Source of the DNA: Delftia acidovorans
GTDB taxonomy: Bacteria; Pseudomonadota; Gammaproteobacteria; Burkholderiales; Burkholderiaceae_C
Assembly (NCBI GenBank): GCA_031286585.1
Contig: JAITUC010000031.1
Coordinates: forward strand, 186,001-250,000
Length of the DNA: 64,000 nt
Direction: 5' to 3'
Positions 25,256-34,231 of this stretch are shown here, piece after piece. Below the pieces are notes generated by a model. It searched no databases. It was given only the letters and a program-made list of their open reading frames with translations, and had not been told where the DNA came from. The translations under genes were made by a program, and so were the position numbers. How positions within the stretch are numbered: position 1 is the first letter of the stretch; the number at the start of each line of letters is the position of its first letter.

Positions 25256-26773
25256 AGCCCGTGCCGTGGCCGCCGCCAGTTGGCCCAGGCGCCTGATCAG
25301 CGGGCCCAACCGCCCGGCCTCGGTGTTGCCGTAGCCGATGACCAGGCCGTTGTCCTGGGGCAGCGGCTCCATGGCGAAGGAGGAGAGGGCGCCCGGGTTC
25401 ATGCCGGCGCGCCGCGCCTGCGCCACGATGTCGCGGTCAGGCAGGCGGGGCGGCAGCCGCACCGTCAGATGCAGGCCGCCGTGGCCGCCCAGCACCTCGT
25501 GCTCCACGCCCAGTTGCGTGGCCAGGGCCTCGCGCAGGGCCGCCTGGCGCTCGCGGTACAGGCGCCGCATTCGGCCCAGGTGGCGTGAGAACTGGCCGCT
25601 GTCCATGAAGTCCGCCAGGGCCAGCTGCTCCAGTCGATGCCCGCCGCGCAGCATCTCCTGCACGGCCATTGCGGCGCTGGCCGCCAGGCACTGCGGCAGC
25701 ACCACATAGCCCAGGCGCAGCGCCGGGAACATGGTCTTGCTGAAGGTGCCCACGTAGAGCACGGGCGCGTCCGGCACCTGGCCCTGCATGGCGGCGATGG
25801 GCGTGCCCTGGTGGCGGAATTCGCTGTCGTAGTCGTCCTCGATGATCCAGGCCCCCGCGCGGCGTGCGCGCTCCAGCAGGTCCAGCCGGCGCGCCACCGA
25901 CAGCACGGCGCCCGTGGGGTATTGGTGCGAGGGCGTGACCTGGATCAGCCGCGGCGTGTGGCTGTCCCACAGGCCGGGCGCGATGGCTGCGCCATCGGCA
26001 TCCACGCGCAGCGTGCGGATGCGCAGGTCGCCGCCGGCAAAGGCGGACTTGGCGCCCCGGTAGCCGGGCTCTTCCAGCCAGGCATGGTCTCCCGGATTGG
26101 TGAGCAGTTGCACGCACAGGTCCAGTGCGCCCTGTGCGCCTTCGGTGACGATGATGCGCGAGGCATCGCAGTGCACGCCACGCGAGATGCGCAGGTACTG
26201 GGCAATGGCCTGGCGCAGTGCGGGCTCGCCCGCAGGGTCGCCATAGTCCAGGGTGGCGCTGGCGGGCAGGCGCAGTGCGCGGTCCTGGGCGCGGCGCCAG
26301 GCGGTCAGGGGGAACCTGTCCAGCGCGGGCGTGCCCGGTGTCAGCGGCAGGCTGCGGTCGATGGCGTGGCGCGTGGGCACGATGCGGTCCAGGCGCCGGG
26401 CCGTGCGCGGCGCGGCAGGCGGCGCTGCCGCAGTGCCTGCCGCATCCCCCGTGGCCTTCGTCACGTCCCTGGTGGCCGCCTTGGCAACTGCCTTGGCAGC
26501 TGCGCTGGATGGGGCAGACAGGGCCGCCACGCGCGTGCCCTGCCGGTCGGCGACCACGTAGCCTTCGGCTGCCAGTTGTTCGTAGGCGATGAGCACGGTG
26601 TTGCGCGAGACCCCCAGATCCTCCGCCAGCGAGCGCGAGGCCGGCAGGCGGTCACCGGCCGGCAGCCGGCCCGCAAGAATGGCCTGCTTCAGGCGCTGTA
26701 TCAGTTGGCGCTGGCGCGGCGGCGCGCCGGCGCCGGTGAGCAAGGGGCTGGTCAGCAGGTCACGGGCGGGCAT
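25253..26773 (-). CDS. MocR/PdxR-type regulator (GntR HTH fused to aminotransferase domain)
   Basis: A 506-residue fusion. The N-terminal winged helix (about 20-85: LIQRLKQAILAGRLPAGDRL, then SRNTVLIAYEQLAAEGYV) is followed by an Ala-rich linker with variable KAVAKAATRDVTK sequence. A class I aminotransferase-like domain starts at about 140. The PLP lysine is about residue 345 in YVGTFSKTMFPALRLGY, and RRAGAWIIEDDYDSEFR is also conserved. MocR proteins bind PLP or amino-acid adducts and often control vitamin B6 or amine genes. It faces a GNAT acetyltransferase gene, its probable target. Its stop codon TAG is formed by the end of the adjacent repeat element. Confidence 0.9.
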   Translation of the reverse strand: MPARDLLTSPLLTGAGAPPRQRQLIQRLKQAILAGRLPAGDRLPASRSLAEDLGVSRNTVLIAYEQLAAEGYVVADRQGTRVAALSAPSSAAAKAVAKAATRDVTKATGDAAGTAAAPPAAPRTARRLDRIVPTRHAIDRSLPLTPGTPALDRFPLTAWRRAQDRALRLPASATLDYGDPAGEPALRQAIAQYLRISRGVHCDASRIIVTEGAQGALDLCVQLLTNPGDHAWLEEPGYRGAKSAFAGGDLRIRTLRVDADGAAIAPGLWDSHTPRLIQVTPSHQYPTGAVLSVARRLDLLERARRAGAWIIEDDYDSEFRHQGTPIAAMQGQVPDAPVLYVGTFSKTMFPALRLGYVVLPQCLAASAAMAVQEMLRGGHRLEQLALADFMDSGQFSRHLGRMRRLYRERQAALREALATQLGVEHEVLGGHGGLHLTVRLPPRLPDRDIVAQARRAGMNPGALSSFAMEPLPQDNGLVIGYGNTEAGRLGPLIRRLGQLAAATARA

Positions 26774-26786
26774 GGAGGGTATGGCG

Positions 26787-26831
26787 TGGCACCATGAAAA
26801 AATCGAAATATGGCACTTTCAATGATGCCAC
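26787..26831. promoter_or_regulatory. Three TGGCAC half-sites between the mocR and GNAT genes
   Basis: TGGCAC occurs at 26787-26792 and 26811-26816 in the same orientation and inverted (TGCCAC) at 26826-26831, inside a short divergent gap. MocR/PdxR proteins bind pairs of such direct and inverted half-sites, so this is the likely binding region. Confidence 0.5.
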
Positions 26832-26878
26832 GCCCGCGCTATCGTGGCCCTGCCAAATGACCTGACCAGGAATCTCCC

Positions 26879-27625
26879 ATGCCCCCCGCACTCAATGCCC
26901 TCTCCCAACCCGTAGGCCACGACCTGCCCGGATGGACCCCGCGCCAGCGCCCGCCCCGCACGCCCATCGAGGGCCGCTACTGCCGGCTGGAGCCGCTGTC
27001 CGCCGCGCGCCATGCAGCCGATCTGTTCGATGCCTTCAGCCAGGCGCCGGACGCCAGCGACTGGACCTACATGTCGGTAGGCCCCTTCGCGGATGCCGAG
27101 GCCTATCTGCGCTTTGCCGAGGCCGCCCAGGCCGGTGACGACCCGCTGCACCACGCCGTCATCGACCTGGCCACGGGCCGTGCCATCGGCTCGCTGGCGC
27201 TGATGCGCGTGGACACGGCCAGCGGCGTGGTGGAGGTGGGCTTTGTCTGCTACTCGCGCCGGCTCAAGCGCACGCGTGCGGCCACCGAGGCCCAGTTCCT
27301 GCTGATGCAGCGCGCCTTCGACGAGCTGGGCTACCGCCGCTACGAGTGGAAGTGCGACAGCCTGAACGCGCCGTCGCGTGCCGCAGCGGCGCGCCTGGGC
27401 TTCCGCTTCGAGGGGGTGTTCCGCCAGGCCGTGGTCTACAAGGGCCGCAGCCGCGACACGGCCTGGTTCTCCATCGTCGACAGCGAATGGCCGGCGCTGC
27501 GCGCAGCCTACCAGCGCTGGCTGGAGCCGGGCAACTTCGATGCGGGCGGTGGGCAGATTCTTTCGCTGTCCAGCCTGATGGAGCAGGGTGCACCGCAGGC
27601 TCAGGAGACGGCAGGCGCGGCGTAG
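26879..27625 (+). CDS. GNAT-family N-acetyltransferase (RimJ/RimL-like)
   Basis: A 248-residue acetyltransferase of the COG1670 type. The domain begins at about 29 (TPIEGRYCRLEPLSAARHAADL). The acetyl-CoA region is represented by FVCYSRRLKRTRAATEAQFLLMQRAF, and the C-terminal block is RYEWKCDSLNAPSRAAAARLGFRFEGVFRQ, the usual N-x-x-S-x-x-AA-x-x-LGF pattern. YKGRSRDTAWFSIVDSEW follows. The target amine is unknown. It is driven away from the MocR gene, so expression probably depends on that regulator. It overlaps the converging lysR gene by 25 bases. Confidence 0.88.
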   Translation: MPPALNALSQPVGHDLPGWTPRQRPPRTPIEGRYCRLEPLSAARHAADLFDAFSQAPDASDWTYMSVGPFADAEAYLRFAEAAQAGDDPLHHAVIDLATGRAIGSLALMRVDTASGVVEVGFVCYSRRLKRTRAATEAQFLLMQRAFDELGYRRYEWKCDSLNAPSRAAAARLGFRFEGVFRQAVVYKGRSRDTAWFSIVDSEWPALRAAYQRWLEPGNFDAGGGQILSLSSLMEQGAPQAQETAGAA

Positions 27626-28506
27626 CAGGCCTGCAGCACCTCGATCAGGGCCTGCGCATGGCGCGGCAGCCGGCCCTGGTCGCGCACGAGGATGCGGCGC
27701 TCGCGCACGCTCCAGGCGTCGGTCAGCTCGATCAGCGCCAGCCCCATGCTGTCGCGGTTGCGCCGCGCGGCGCTCTCGGGAACGATGCCGATTCCCACGC
27801 CCGCGCCGATCATGCGGCACATGGCGTCGAAGCTGGACAGCTGTATGCGCAGCTTCATGGGCTTGCCCAGGCGCTCTGTCACACCCGCCAGAAAGGTCTG
27901 CAGCGTGCTGCCCTGCTGCATGCCGATGGCGTCCTCGTCCAGCGTCTCGGCAAACGCAATGCGCTTGCGCCGCGCAAGGCGGTGGCCGCGCGGCGTGGCC
28001 AGCACCAGCCGGTCGGTGCTGAAGTGGATGGTCTGCAGGCCCAGCGTGTCCACCTGGCCGGCCACGATGCCCAGGTCGGCCCGGCCGTCGAGCACGCCGC
28101 GTGCGATCTCGGCGTTGGGCCGCTCCTGCAGGTCCACGTTCACGCGCGGGTGGTCGGCAAGAAAGGCGGGCAGGATCTCGGGCAGGAAATCGGTGACAGC
28201 CGTGGTGTTGGCAAACACCCGCACATGGCCGCGCAGGCCGGCGCCGTACTCCTGCAGGTCGTGGCGCAGCTGCTCGGACTGCAGCAGCATGCCGCGCGCG
28301 TGGTGCAGGAAGGCTTCGCCGGCCGGCGTGGGCCGCACGCCTCGCGCCTCGCGGTACAGCAGGGGCATGCCCGCCTGCTCCTCCAGCGCCTTGATGCGCA
28401 GGCTGGCTGCGGCCAGGGACAGGTGCTGCCTTTGCGAGGCGCGCGTGAGGCTGCCCAGTTCGGCGGCATGCACGAACAGGCGCAGGTCCGTCAGGTCGAA
28501 GTGCAT
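27601..28506 (-). CDS. LysR-family regulator facing a Bug receptor gene
   Basis: A 301-residue LysR protein. The HTH is at about 1-60 (DLTDLRLFVHAAELGSLTRASQRQHLSLAAASLRIKALEEQ). The co-inducer domain begins near residue 88 (HVRVFANTTAVTDFLPEIL) and includes IGAGVGIGIVPESAARR. The start at 28506 gives the usual LysR N-terminus; in-frame ATGs at 28515 and 28533 would add short tails, and none of them has a clear ribosome site. It is divergent from the receptor gene at 28644, the common arrangement for self-regulating pairs. Confidence 0.88.
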   Translation of the reverse strand: MHFDLTDLRLFVHAAELGSLTRASQRQHLSLAAASLRIKALEEQAGMPLLYREARGVRPTPAGEAFLHHARGMLLQSEQLRHDLQEYGAGLRGHVRVFANTTAVTDFLPEILPAFLADHPRVNVDLQERPNAEIARGVLDGRADLGIVAGQVDTLGLQTIHFSTDRLVLATPRGHRLARRKRIAFAETLDEDAIGMQQGSTLQTFLAGVTERLGKPMKLRIQLSSFDAMCRMIGAGVGIGIVPESAARRNRDSMGLALIELTDAWSVRERRILVRDQGRLPRHAQALIEVLQACYAAPAVS

Positions 28507-28643
28507 GAGGGGCATGAAGGGCGAAGAGGGCATGGGCGGGGTCAAGGCTTTGTCAATTCCGAAGGCCGGGTCAGGAAATGCGCGATTGTGCGCCGGCCCG
28601 GCACGGGCAACCATGCGGGCTTGCGACAAGAACAAACGGAGAC

Positions 28644-29657
28644 ATGACCATGCCGGATTCTTCCTTTCCCCTGCCGTCGAGCCTTTTGCGCCGCCGAAGC
28701 CTGGTGGCCGCCGCGCTCGCCTTGCCCCTGCTGGGCCGCGCCCAGGCCTGGCCCGCGCGGCCCATCGTGATGATCGTCCCGCAGGCGCCGGGCGGCACCA
28801 ACGACATCGTGGGGCGGCTGGTCAGCCAGAAGCTGGCCGAGGTGCTGGGCGCCAGCGTGGTGGTCGAGAACCGGCCCGGCGCGGGCGGCAACATCGGCAC
28901 CCAGGCCGTGGCCAAGGCGCCGCGCGACGGGCATACCCTGCTGATGACCATCAGCAGCAGCCAGGCCATCAACCCCGCGCTGTACCGCAAGCCGGGTTTC
29001 GATCCGGTCAAGGACTTCCGGCCCATCGGCCTGATCGGCTCGGTGCCCAATGTGCTGCTGGCCCATCCCGGCTTTGCGGCCAAATCCGTGCCCGAGCTGA
29101 TCTCCATAACCCGGGGCCGGCCCGACGAGTTCCGCTATGCCTCGGCTGGCAACGGCACGCTCAATCATCTGCTCGGCGAGATGCTCAACAGCATGGCGGG
29201 CATCCAGCTGCAGCATGTGCCCTACAAGGGCGTGGCTCCCGCGCTCAACGATGTGCTGGGCGGCCAGGTGCCGCTGCTGTTCGGCAGCCTGCCCTCGACC
29301 CTGCCCCATATCCAGGCGGGCCGGCTGCGCGCGCTGGCCGTGAGCGGCGCGGCGCGATCGCCGCTGCTGCCCGATGTGCCCACCATCGGCGAGACCGTGC
29401 CCGGCTACAACGGCACGCTGTGGGTGGGCCTGTTTGCGCCTGAAGGCGTGCCCGCGCCGGTGCTGGCGCAGCTGCAGGACGGCATGGCCCGCGCGTTGGC
29501 GGCCAGCGATCTGCGCACCCGGCTGGAAGCCTCGGGCGTGGAGCTGGCCGGGCCGGCGGACAGGCCCGTGCCGCCCGCCCAGATGGCGGCCCTGCTGCGC
29601 GAGGACATCGCCAAGTGGGCGCGCATCGTCAAGGCGTCCGGCGCATCGCTGGATTGA
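28644..29657 (+). CDS. Bug/TctC-family periplasmic solute receptor 1
   Basis: A 337-residue tripartite-tricarboxylate receptor (PF03401). A signal peptide with twin Arg (LLRRRSLVAAALALPLLG, about 14-31) is followed by AWPARPIVMIVPQAPGGTNDIVGR, the family opening with the ligand-binding P-x-x-PGG loop. KAPRDGHTLLMT and SVPNVLLAHPGF come later. A CGGAG ribosome site lies close to the ATG at 28644. No TctA/TctB permease genes are nearby and no enzyme gene is adjacent, so the ligand cannot be inferred. Confidence 0.9.
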   Translation: MTMPDSSFPLPSSLLRRRSLVAAALALPLLGRAQAWPARPIVMIVPQAPGGTNDIVGRLVSQKLAEVLGASVVVENRPGAGGNIGTQAVAKAPRDGHTLLMTISSSQAINPALYRKPGFDPVKDFRPIGLIGSVPNVLLAHPGFAAKSVPELISITRGRPDEFRYASAGNGTLNHLLGEMLNSMAGIQLQHVPYKGVAPALNDVLGGQVPLLFGSLPSTLPHIQAGRLRALAVSGAARSPLLPDVPTIGETVPGYNGTLWVGLFAPEGVPAPVLAQLQDGMARALAASDLRTRLEASGVELAGPADRPVPPAQMAALLREDIAKWARIVKASGASLD

Positions 29658-29666
29658 TGCAAGACC

Positions 29667-30536
29667 TCAGCCCTGCGGCTCCATGGCCAGCGCGAACAGC
29701 TCGCTGCGAAAGTGGATGCCCAGCCGCGCAAAGGCGCGGTTGCGGTAGGTCTTGACGGTGGGCAGGCTCAGGCACAGGTCGCAGGCAATGCCCTCATGCG
29801 TCATGCCCTGCAGCAGCCGGGCGCAGACATCGAGTTCGCGCGGCGTCAGATCAGGCTGTGCCTGCAGCAGGCGCATGCGCAGGGCCGGCAGTGTCTGCCG
29901 CTGCCGGGGCTGTCCTTGCGGGGGGGCCGGGGCCGAAGCTGTTACCACGGCGCGCTGCGCCTGCGTCAGCGCGATGTGCTTGTGCGCCAGGGCCAGCAGC
30001 ACGGGCGCCATGCTCCCGAAGCGGTCGATCTGCGCATCGCCCAGCGCCCTCTGGTGCTGGTGGCGGTAGAAGTTGACGGCAAACACACCGCCGTCGTCCT
30101 GGTGCTCGACGATGGACACGCGCTCGGCCATGCCGTGCGCGTCATAGACCAGGGCGCGGTGCTCGCCCTCCACCTCCTGGGCCGTGATGTGGCACAGCGC
30201 CGCGCTGCGTGCCGGGCCGGCATCGCCGTGGCTCCAGGTGTTGTCGCGCAGGTAGGGGCCTGAGAGATAGGCCCACCAGCAGTCGCGCGTGGTGTCGCGC
30301 GCCTCGCTGCTGGCTGACAGGAACAGCTGCGGCCGGCTGCGCGGACCCGTGCGGTAGACCGACCAGGAGGCGGCGGGCAGCAGCGGGTTCATGGCCTCCA
30401 GCACCTGCCGGGCGAAGCCGGGCTCGCCCAGGCTGGCGACCATGTAGCCGATAGCGTGGCTGGGCGCGTGGCCGGACGCATGGCCGCTCAGGGCTCCGGC
30501 GTCAGCGGTGTCGGAGGATGGGGTCCAGTGTCTCAA
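29667..30536 (-). CDS. LuxR-type transcriptional regulator
   Basis: A protein of up to 289 residues with a C-terminal LuxR/FixJ HTH (about 224-285: LTPRELDVCARLLQGMTHEGIACDLCLSLPTVKTYRNRAFARLGI). The N-terminal 180 residues have no domain I recognise (IGYMVASLGEPGFARQVLEAMNPL is probably the start of the sensor). There is no phospho-acceptor receiver. The start is uncertain: TTG at 30536 includes this segment, while the first ATG at 30443 would cut into it. It faces the DUF3237-Bug pair and is their likely regulator. Confidence 0.8.
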   Translation of the reverse strand: MRHWTPSSDTADAGALSGHASGHAPSHAIGYMVASLGEPGFARQVLEAMNPLLPAASWSVYRTGPRSRPQLFLSASSEARDTTRDCWWAYLSGPYLRDNTWSHGDAGPARSAALCHITAQEVEGEHRALVYDAHGMAERVSIVEHQDDGGVFAVNFYRHQHQRALGDAQIDRFGSMAPVLLALAHKHIALTQAQRAVVTASAPAPPQGQPRQRQTLPALRMRLLQAQPDLTPRELDVCARLLQGMTHEGIACDLCLSLPTVKTYRNRAFARLGIHFRSELFALAMEPQG

Positions 30537-30642
30537 GGGAAGGCAGGGGCGGGCAGGGCGTTGTCATCTTCCGGGATGACGGCCCGCCCCGGCAATGGTG
30601 CTTATGCTAGGTCCCGATTCCATCCACCGGAGCCCCGAAACC

Positions 30643-31131
30643 ATGCCAGATGACGTGCCGCAGCTCGCGGCCTTGCCCGATCCGCGCTTTCGCTTCTTCG
30701 CCGACCTGAGCGTGCAGGTGGGTCCGCCGCAGGAGGTCGGTGCCACGGCGCACGGCGGGCGCCGACTGATCCCCATCCTGGGCGGCACGGCCCGGGGCGA
30801 CGGCTGGAGCGCGCGCGTGCTGCCCGGAGGAGCGGACTTCCAGCGCATCGTGCATGGCGGGCTGGCCGAGCTCGATGCGCGCTATGTGCTGGAGACCGAT
30901 GCCGGCGACCTGATCTATGTCTGCAACCAGGCGCTGCGCAGCGGCGACCCGGTGCATATGGCGAAGCTGGCTCGCGGCGAGCCCGTGGACCCCGCGCACA
31001 TCTATTTCCGCTGCGCGCCCCGCATGGAGACGGCCAGCCCGGCGCTGGCCTGGATCAACGAGCACCTGTTCTTCGGCACCGGCGCGCGCCATCCCGACCG
31101 CGTGCAGATGCGCTTTCACGAACTGCTTTGA
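30643..31131 (+). CDS. DUF3237-domain protein
   Basis: A 162-residue DUF3237 protein: RFRFFADLSVQVGPPQEVGATAHGGRRLIPILGG (about 15-48), then RIVHGGLAELDARYVLETDAGDLIYVCNQALR. Function is unknown; members often accompany catabolic enzymes and receptors. The ATG at 30643 follows GGAG ten bases upstream and gives normal family length. A Bug receptor gene begins 47 bases after the stop, so the two are probably cotranscribed. Confidence 0.85.
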   Translation: MPDDVPQLAALPDPRFRFFADLSVQVGPPQEVGATAHGGRRLIPILGGTARGDGWSARVLPGGADFQRIVHGGLAELDARYVLETDAGDLIYVCNQALRSGDPVHMAKLARGEPVDPAHIYFRCAPRMETASPALAWINEHLFFGTGARHPDRVQMRFHELL

Positions 31132-31178
31132 GCCGCGCCTTCCCCCTCTCTATACCCACAATGCAGGAGACAAGACAC

Positions 31179-32186
31179 ATGAAAAACCAGGCATCGAAGG
31201 CGCGCCGCACCGCCGTGGGCTGCGCTCTTGCCGCCGTGCTGGCCACCGGGCTGGCTCCCTGGACCGTGGCCGGCGCCCAGCCGGCCTTTCCGAGCAAGCC
31301 CGTGCGCCTGCTCGTCGGCTTTCCTGCGGGAACCGGGCCGGACATCGTGGCGCGCCTGCTCGCGCAGAAACTCTCCGAGCAATGGGGCAACTTGGGCGTG
31401 GTCGTGGACAACAAGCCGGGCGCTGGCGGCCTCATCGCCGCCAGCGAGGCGGCACGCGCCGCGCCTGACGGCTACACGCTGATGCTGGGCGAGACCGGCC
31501 AGCTCAGCATTGCGCCCAGCACCTACCAGCGCCTGCCCTACGACCCGCAAAAGGACTTTGTGCCCGTCAGCCAGGTCGTCACCTCCGACTTCGTGCTGCT
31601 GGTCAATCCGCAGAGAGTGCCGGCCCGCAATGTGCCCGATTTCGTGGCCTGGGCGCGCCAGCGCAAGGAGCTGTTCATCGCCACCTTCGGCGCCGGCACG
31701 CCCGGCCACTTCGGCGCCTTCATGTTCGGCAATGCCGTGCAGCTCAAGCCCGAGCCCGTGCACTACAAGAACACCAACGATGCCCTGGGCGGCCTGTTCA
31801 GCGGCGACGTGCAGGCCGTCTTCGCCACGGCGGCCCTGGCAGCGCCCCAGGTCAGGGCCGGCAAGCTCACGGCCCTGGGCAGCACGGGCGCCACGCGCAC
31901 CCAGTCCATGCCAGAGCTGCCCACCATCCGGGAGCAGGGCTATCCGTCGCTGGAGTTCAATTCCTGGTTCGGCGTGGTCGCGCCTGCGAAGACACCGCCC
32001 GAGATCGTGGCCAGGCTGCAGGCCGACATCGTGCGCGCCCTGCAGCTGCCCGACAGCCGCAGCCGGCTGGAGGAGGCGGGTTTCCGCGTGACGGGCACCA
32101 CGGGCGACGAACTGGCCCGCATCATGCGCGCCGACACGGTCTCCTGGGGCAAGGCCGTGGCGGCCACGGGGTTCAAGGCCGATTGA
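31179..32186 (+). CDS. Bug/TctC-family periplasmic solute receptor 2
   Basis: A 335-residue tripartite-tricarboxylate receptor. A signal peptide (about 1-33, ending TVAGAQ) precedes FPSKPVRLLVGFPAGTGPDIVAR, KPGAGGLIAASEAARAAPDGYTLML and LPYDPQKDFVPVSQV. An AGGAGA ribosome site lies about ten bases before the ATG at 31179; an earlier ATG at 31161 overlaps that site. It follows the DUF3237 gene, so its ligand may be a substrate of that protein. Confidence 0.9.
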   Translation: MKNQASKARRTAVGCALAAVLATGLAPWTVAGAQPAFPSKPVRLLVGFPAGTGPDIVARLLAQKLSEQWGNLGVVVDNKPGAGGLIAASEAARAAPDGYTLMLGETGQLSIAPSTYQRLPYDPQKDFVPVSQVVTSDFVLLVNPQRVPARNVPDFVAWARQRKELFIATFGAGTPGHFGAFMFGNAVQLKPEPVHYKNTNDALGGLFSGDVQAVFATAALAAPQVRAGKLTALGSTGATRTQSMPELPTIREQGYPSLEFNSWFGVVAPAKTPPEIVARLQADIVRALQLPDSRSRLEEAGFRVTGTTGDELARIMRADTVSWGKAVAATGFKAD

Positions 32187-32210
32187 TGCGAAGGGATGCG
32201 CGGTACCGGC

Positions 32211-32864
32211 TCAGCGCTTGCCAGCAGCCGGTGCAGGCGTCTTGGGGGAGTAGTCGCAGTACGGCGCCACCACGCACTCCCAGCAGCGGGGCTTGCGGGC
32301 CTGGCAGACGTAGCGGCCCAGCAGGATGAGCCAGTGGTGCGAGTCCACGGCATAGGCCGGGGGCACGCGCTTCATCAGCTGCATCTCCACGGCCAGCGGC
32401 GTCTTGCCCGGCGCCAGGCCCGTGCGATTGCTCACGCGAAAGATGTGCGTGTCCACGGCCATGGTGGGCTCGCCAAAGGCCACGTTCAGCACCACATTGG
32501 CGGTCTTGCGGCCCACGCCGGGCAGCGCTTCCAGTTCCTCGCGCGTGCGCGGCACCTGGCCGCCATGGCGCTCGACCAGGATCTGGCAGGTCTGCATCAG
32601 GTGCCTGGCCTTGCTGCGGTACAGGCCGATGGTCTTGATGTAATCCTCCAGCCCTTCAAGTCCCAGGTCCAGGATGGCCTGCGGCGTATTGGCCACGGGA
32701 AACAGCTTGCGCGTGGCCTTGTTCACGCCCACGTCCGTGGCCTGGGCCGAGAGCAGCACGGCAGACAGCAGCTCGAACACATTGGTGTATTCCAGCTCGG
32801 TCTGGGGAGAGGGATTGGCTGCCTTGAGCGTGGCGAAGAAAGGCTCGATGCTGGTGGTTTTCAT
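32211..32864 (-). CDS. nth: Endonuclease III (Nth)
   Basis: A 217-residue DNA glycosylase/AP lyase for oxidised pyrimidines. The helix-hairpin-helix LPGVGRKTANVVLN holds the catalytic Lys120, and VDTHIFRVSNR holds Asp138. The C-terminal 4Fe-4S cluster has Cys187, 194, 197 and 203 with C-x6-C-x2-C-x5-C spacing, the same numbering as E. coli Nth. All functional residues are present. It is a housekeeping gene flanked by accessory catabolic DNA. Confidence 0.97.
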   Translation of the reverse strand: MKTTSIEPFFATLKAANPSPQTELEYTNVFELLSAVLLSAQATDVGVNKATRKLFPVANTPQAILDLGLEGLEDYIKTIGLYRSKARHLMQTCQILVERHGGQVPRTREELEALPGVGRKTANVVLNVAFGEPTMAVDTHIFRVSNRTGLAPGKTPLAVEMQLMKRVPPAYAVDSHHWLILLGRYVCQARKPRCWECVVAPYCDYSPKTPAPAAGKR

Positions 32865-33094
32865 TGTGCGGGCGCGTATCCATCGATGTGGCGTGCATTG
32901 TCATGCAAGCGCGGGTACTTGACAGTGCGCAGCGCGCTCTAGGAATGTTCTGATTTTTCATGTCTGCGAGGGTCAGATCGTCTGGTTATGCAGATGTGGC
33001 GTTGACTGTCCAGGGCCGCATCGCAATAGTCGGACAGATCGATTCCGCCGTCACCAGACATCCAGAAATCACGCCGCCAGGAGGGGGCGACCAC

Positions 33095-34168
33095 ATGGCC
33101 ACTCGCAAGATATCCGTTTCTCCCGCGCTCGCATCGTCGCAGACCCTGCTGGGCAATGTGCGGGATCTGATCGAGGCCGCACGGCTTCGCGTGGCCGCCA
33201 ACATCAACAGTGAACTCACCCTGCTGTACTGGCACATCGGCCAGCGCATCCATGGCCATGAATCCGTGGCGCGGCAGGCAGGCTGCAGCGATGAGGTCCT
33301 GCCGGTGCTGGCCGGGCATCTGGTCCAGGACCATGGCAGCAGCTTCTCGGAGAAGAACCTGTGGCGCATGATGCAGTTCTCCACCGCGTTTCCCGACGAG
33401 CCCCTGGTCATCTCGCCGACCCGGAAATTGAGCTGGGCGCATTTCATCGTGCTGATTGCACTCAAGGACCCCGCGCAGCGCGAGTACTACGCCAGCATGG
33501 CGAGCATCGAGCGCTGGAGCGCACGCACGCTGCGCAGCCGCATCGACTCCCGGCTCCATGAGCGCCTGGCGCTGCCCTGCAATGTAGAGGCGCTGATCGC
33601 GCAGGAGCCGGTCACGCCCCGCAGCACCGAGCGCATGTCGCCGGCGCTGTTCATGCGCGATCCCTACATTCTTGATTTTCTGGGCCTGCACGATGCCTGG
33701 CAGGAGGGAGACCTGGAGGCCGCCGTCATCCGGGAGATGGAGGCCTTCCTGCTTCAGTCGGGCACGGGATTCAGCCTGGTGGCGCGGCAAAAGCACATGC
33801 ATATGGATGATCAGGACTTCCACCTCGATCTGCTGTTCTACAACCGCAAGCTGCGGCGGTTGGTGGCGGTGGAGCTGAAGGTGGGCGAGTTCACGGCCGA
33901 GGACAAGGACCAGATGGAGCAATACCTGCGCTGGCTGAACCGGCATGAGCATGAGCCGGGCGAGGACACGCCGATGGGCATGGTGCTGTGCATGGGCAAC
34001 AGCGCCGAGCAGATCGAGCTGCTGGAGCTGGGCCGCTGTGGCGTCCAGATGGCCGAGTATCTGCCCGGCCTGCCTGCACGCCATGTGCTGGCGCAGCGGC
34101 TGCGGCAGGCCACGCGCCGGGCGCAATGGCATTGGGCCCAGTGCCAGCTGGAGGTGGGCCAGTGCTGA
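33095..34168 (+). CDS. YhcG-type PDDEXK nuclease domain protein (DUF1016)
   Basis: A 357-residue protein with the two-part YhcG layout. The N-terminal DUF1016_N helical domain (about 15-185: VAANINSELTLLYWHIGQRIHG, FSEKNLWRMMQFSTAFPD) is followed by a PDDEXK nuclease (about 195-340). In the nuclease, DFHLDLLFYN holds the active Asp near 245 and VAVELKVGEF the Glu-x-Lys near 258-260. A strong CAGGAGGGGG ribosome site sets the start at 33095, though the frame is open upstream. Such nucleases often appear in restriction or phage-defence loci, but no partner gene is present here. Confidence 0.9.
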   Translation: MATRKISVSPALASSQTLLGNVRDLIEAARLRVAANINSELTLLYWHIGQRIHGHESVARQAGCSDEVLPVLAGHLVQDHGSSFSEKNLWRMMQFSTAFPDEPLVISPTRKLSWAHFIVLIALKDPAQREYYASMASIERWSARTLRSRIDSRLHERLALPCNVEALIAQEPVTPRSTERMSPALFMRDPYILDFLGLHDAWQEGDLEAAVIREMEAFLLQSGTGFSLVARQKHMHMDDQDFHLDLLFYNRKLRRLVAVELKVGEFTAEDKDQMEQYLRWLNRHEHEPGEDTPMGMVLCMGNSAEQIELLELGRCGVQMAEYLPGLPARHVLAQRLRQATRRAQWHWAQCQLEVGQC

Positions 34169-34231
34169 ACGCGGGCCTTGCCTTCCAGTCCGTCCTCCGC
34201 CCCTTTCCCTCTTCCTGCTCTTTCCCTCCGT

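Noticed and set aside
32960..33094. Upstream extension of the YhcG gene
   Set aside because: The frame is open, but the CAGGAGGGGG site directly before 33095 and the family N-terminus favour the later start.
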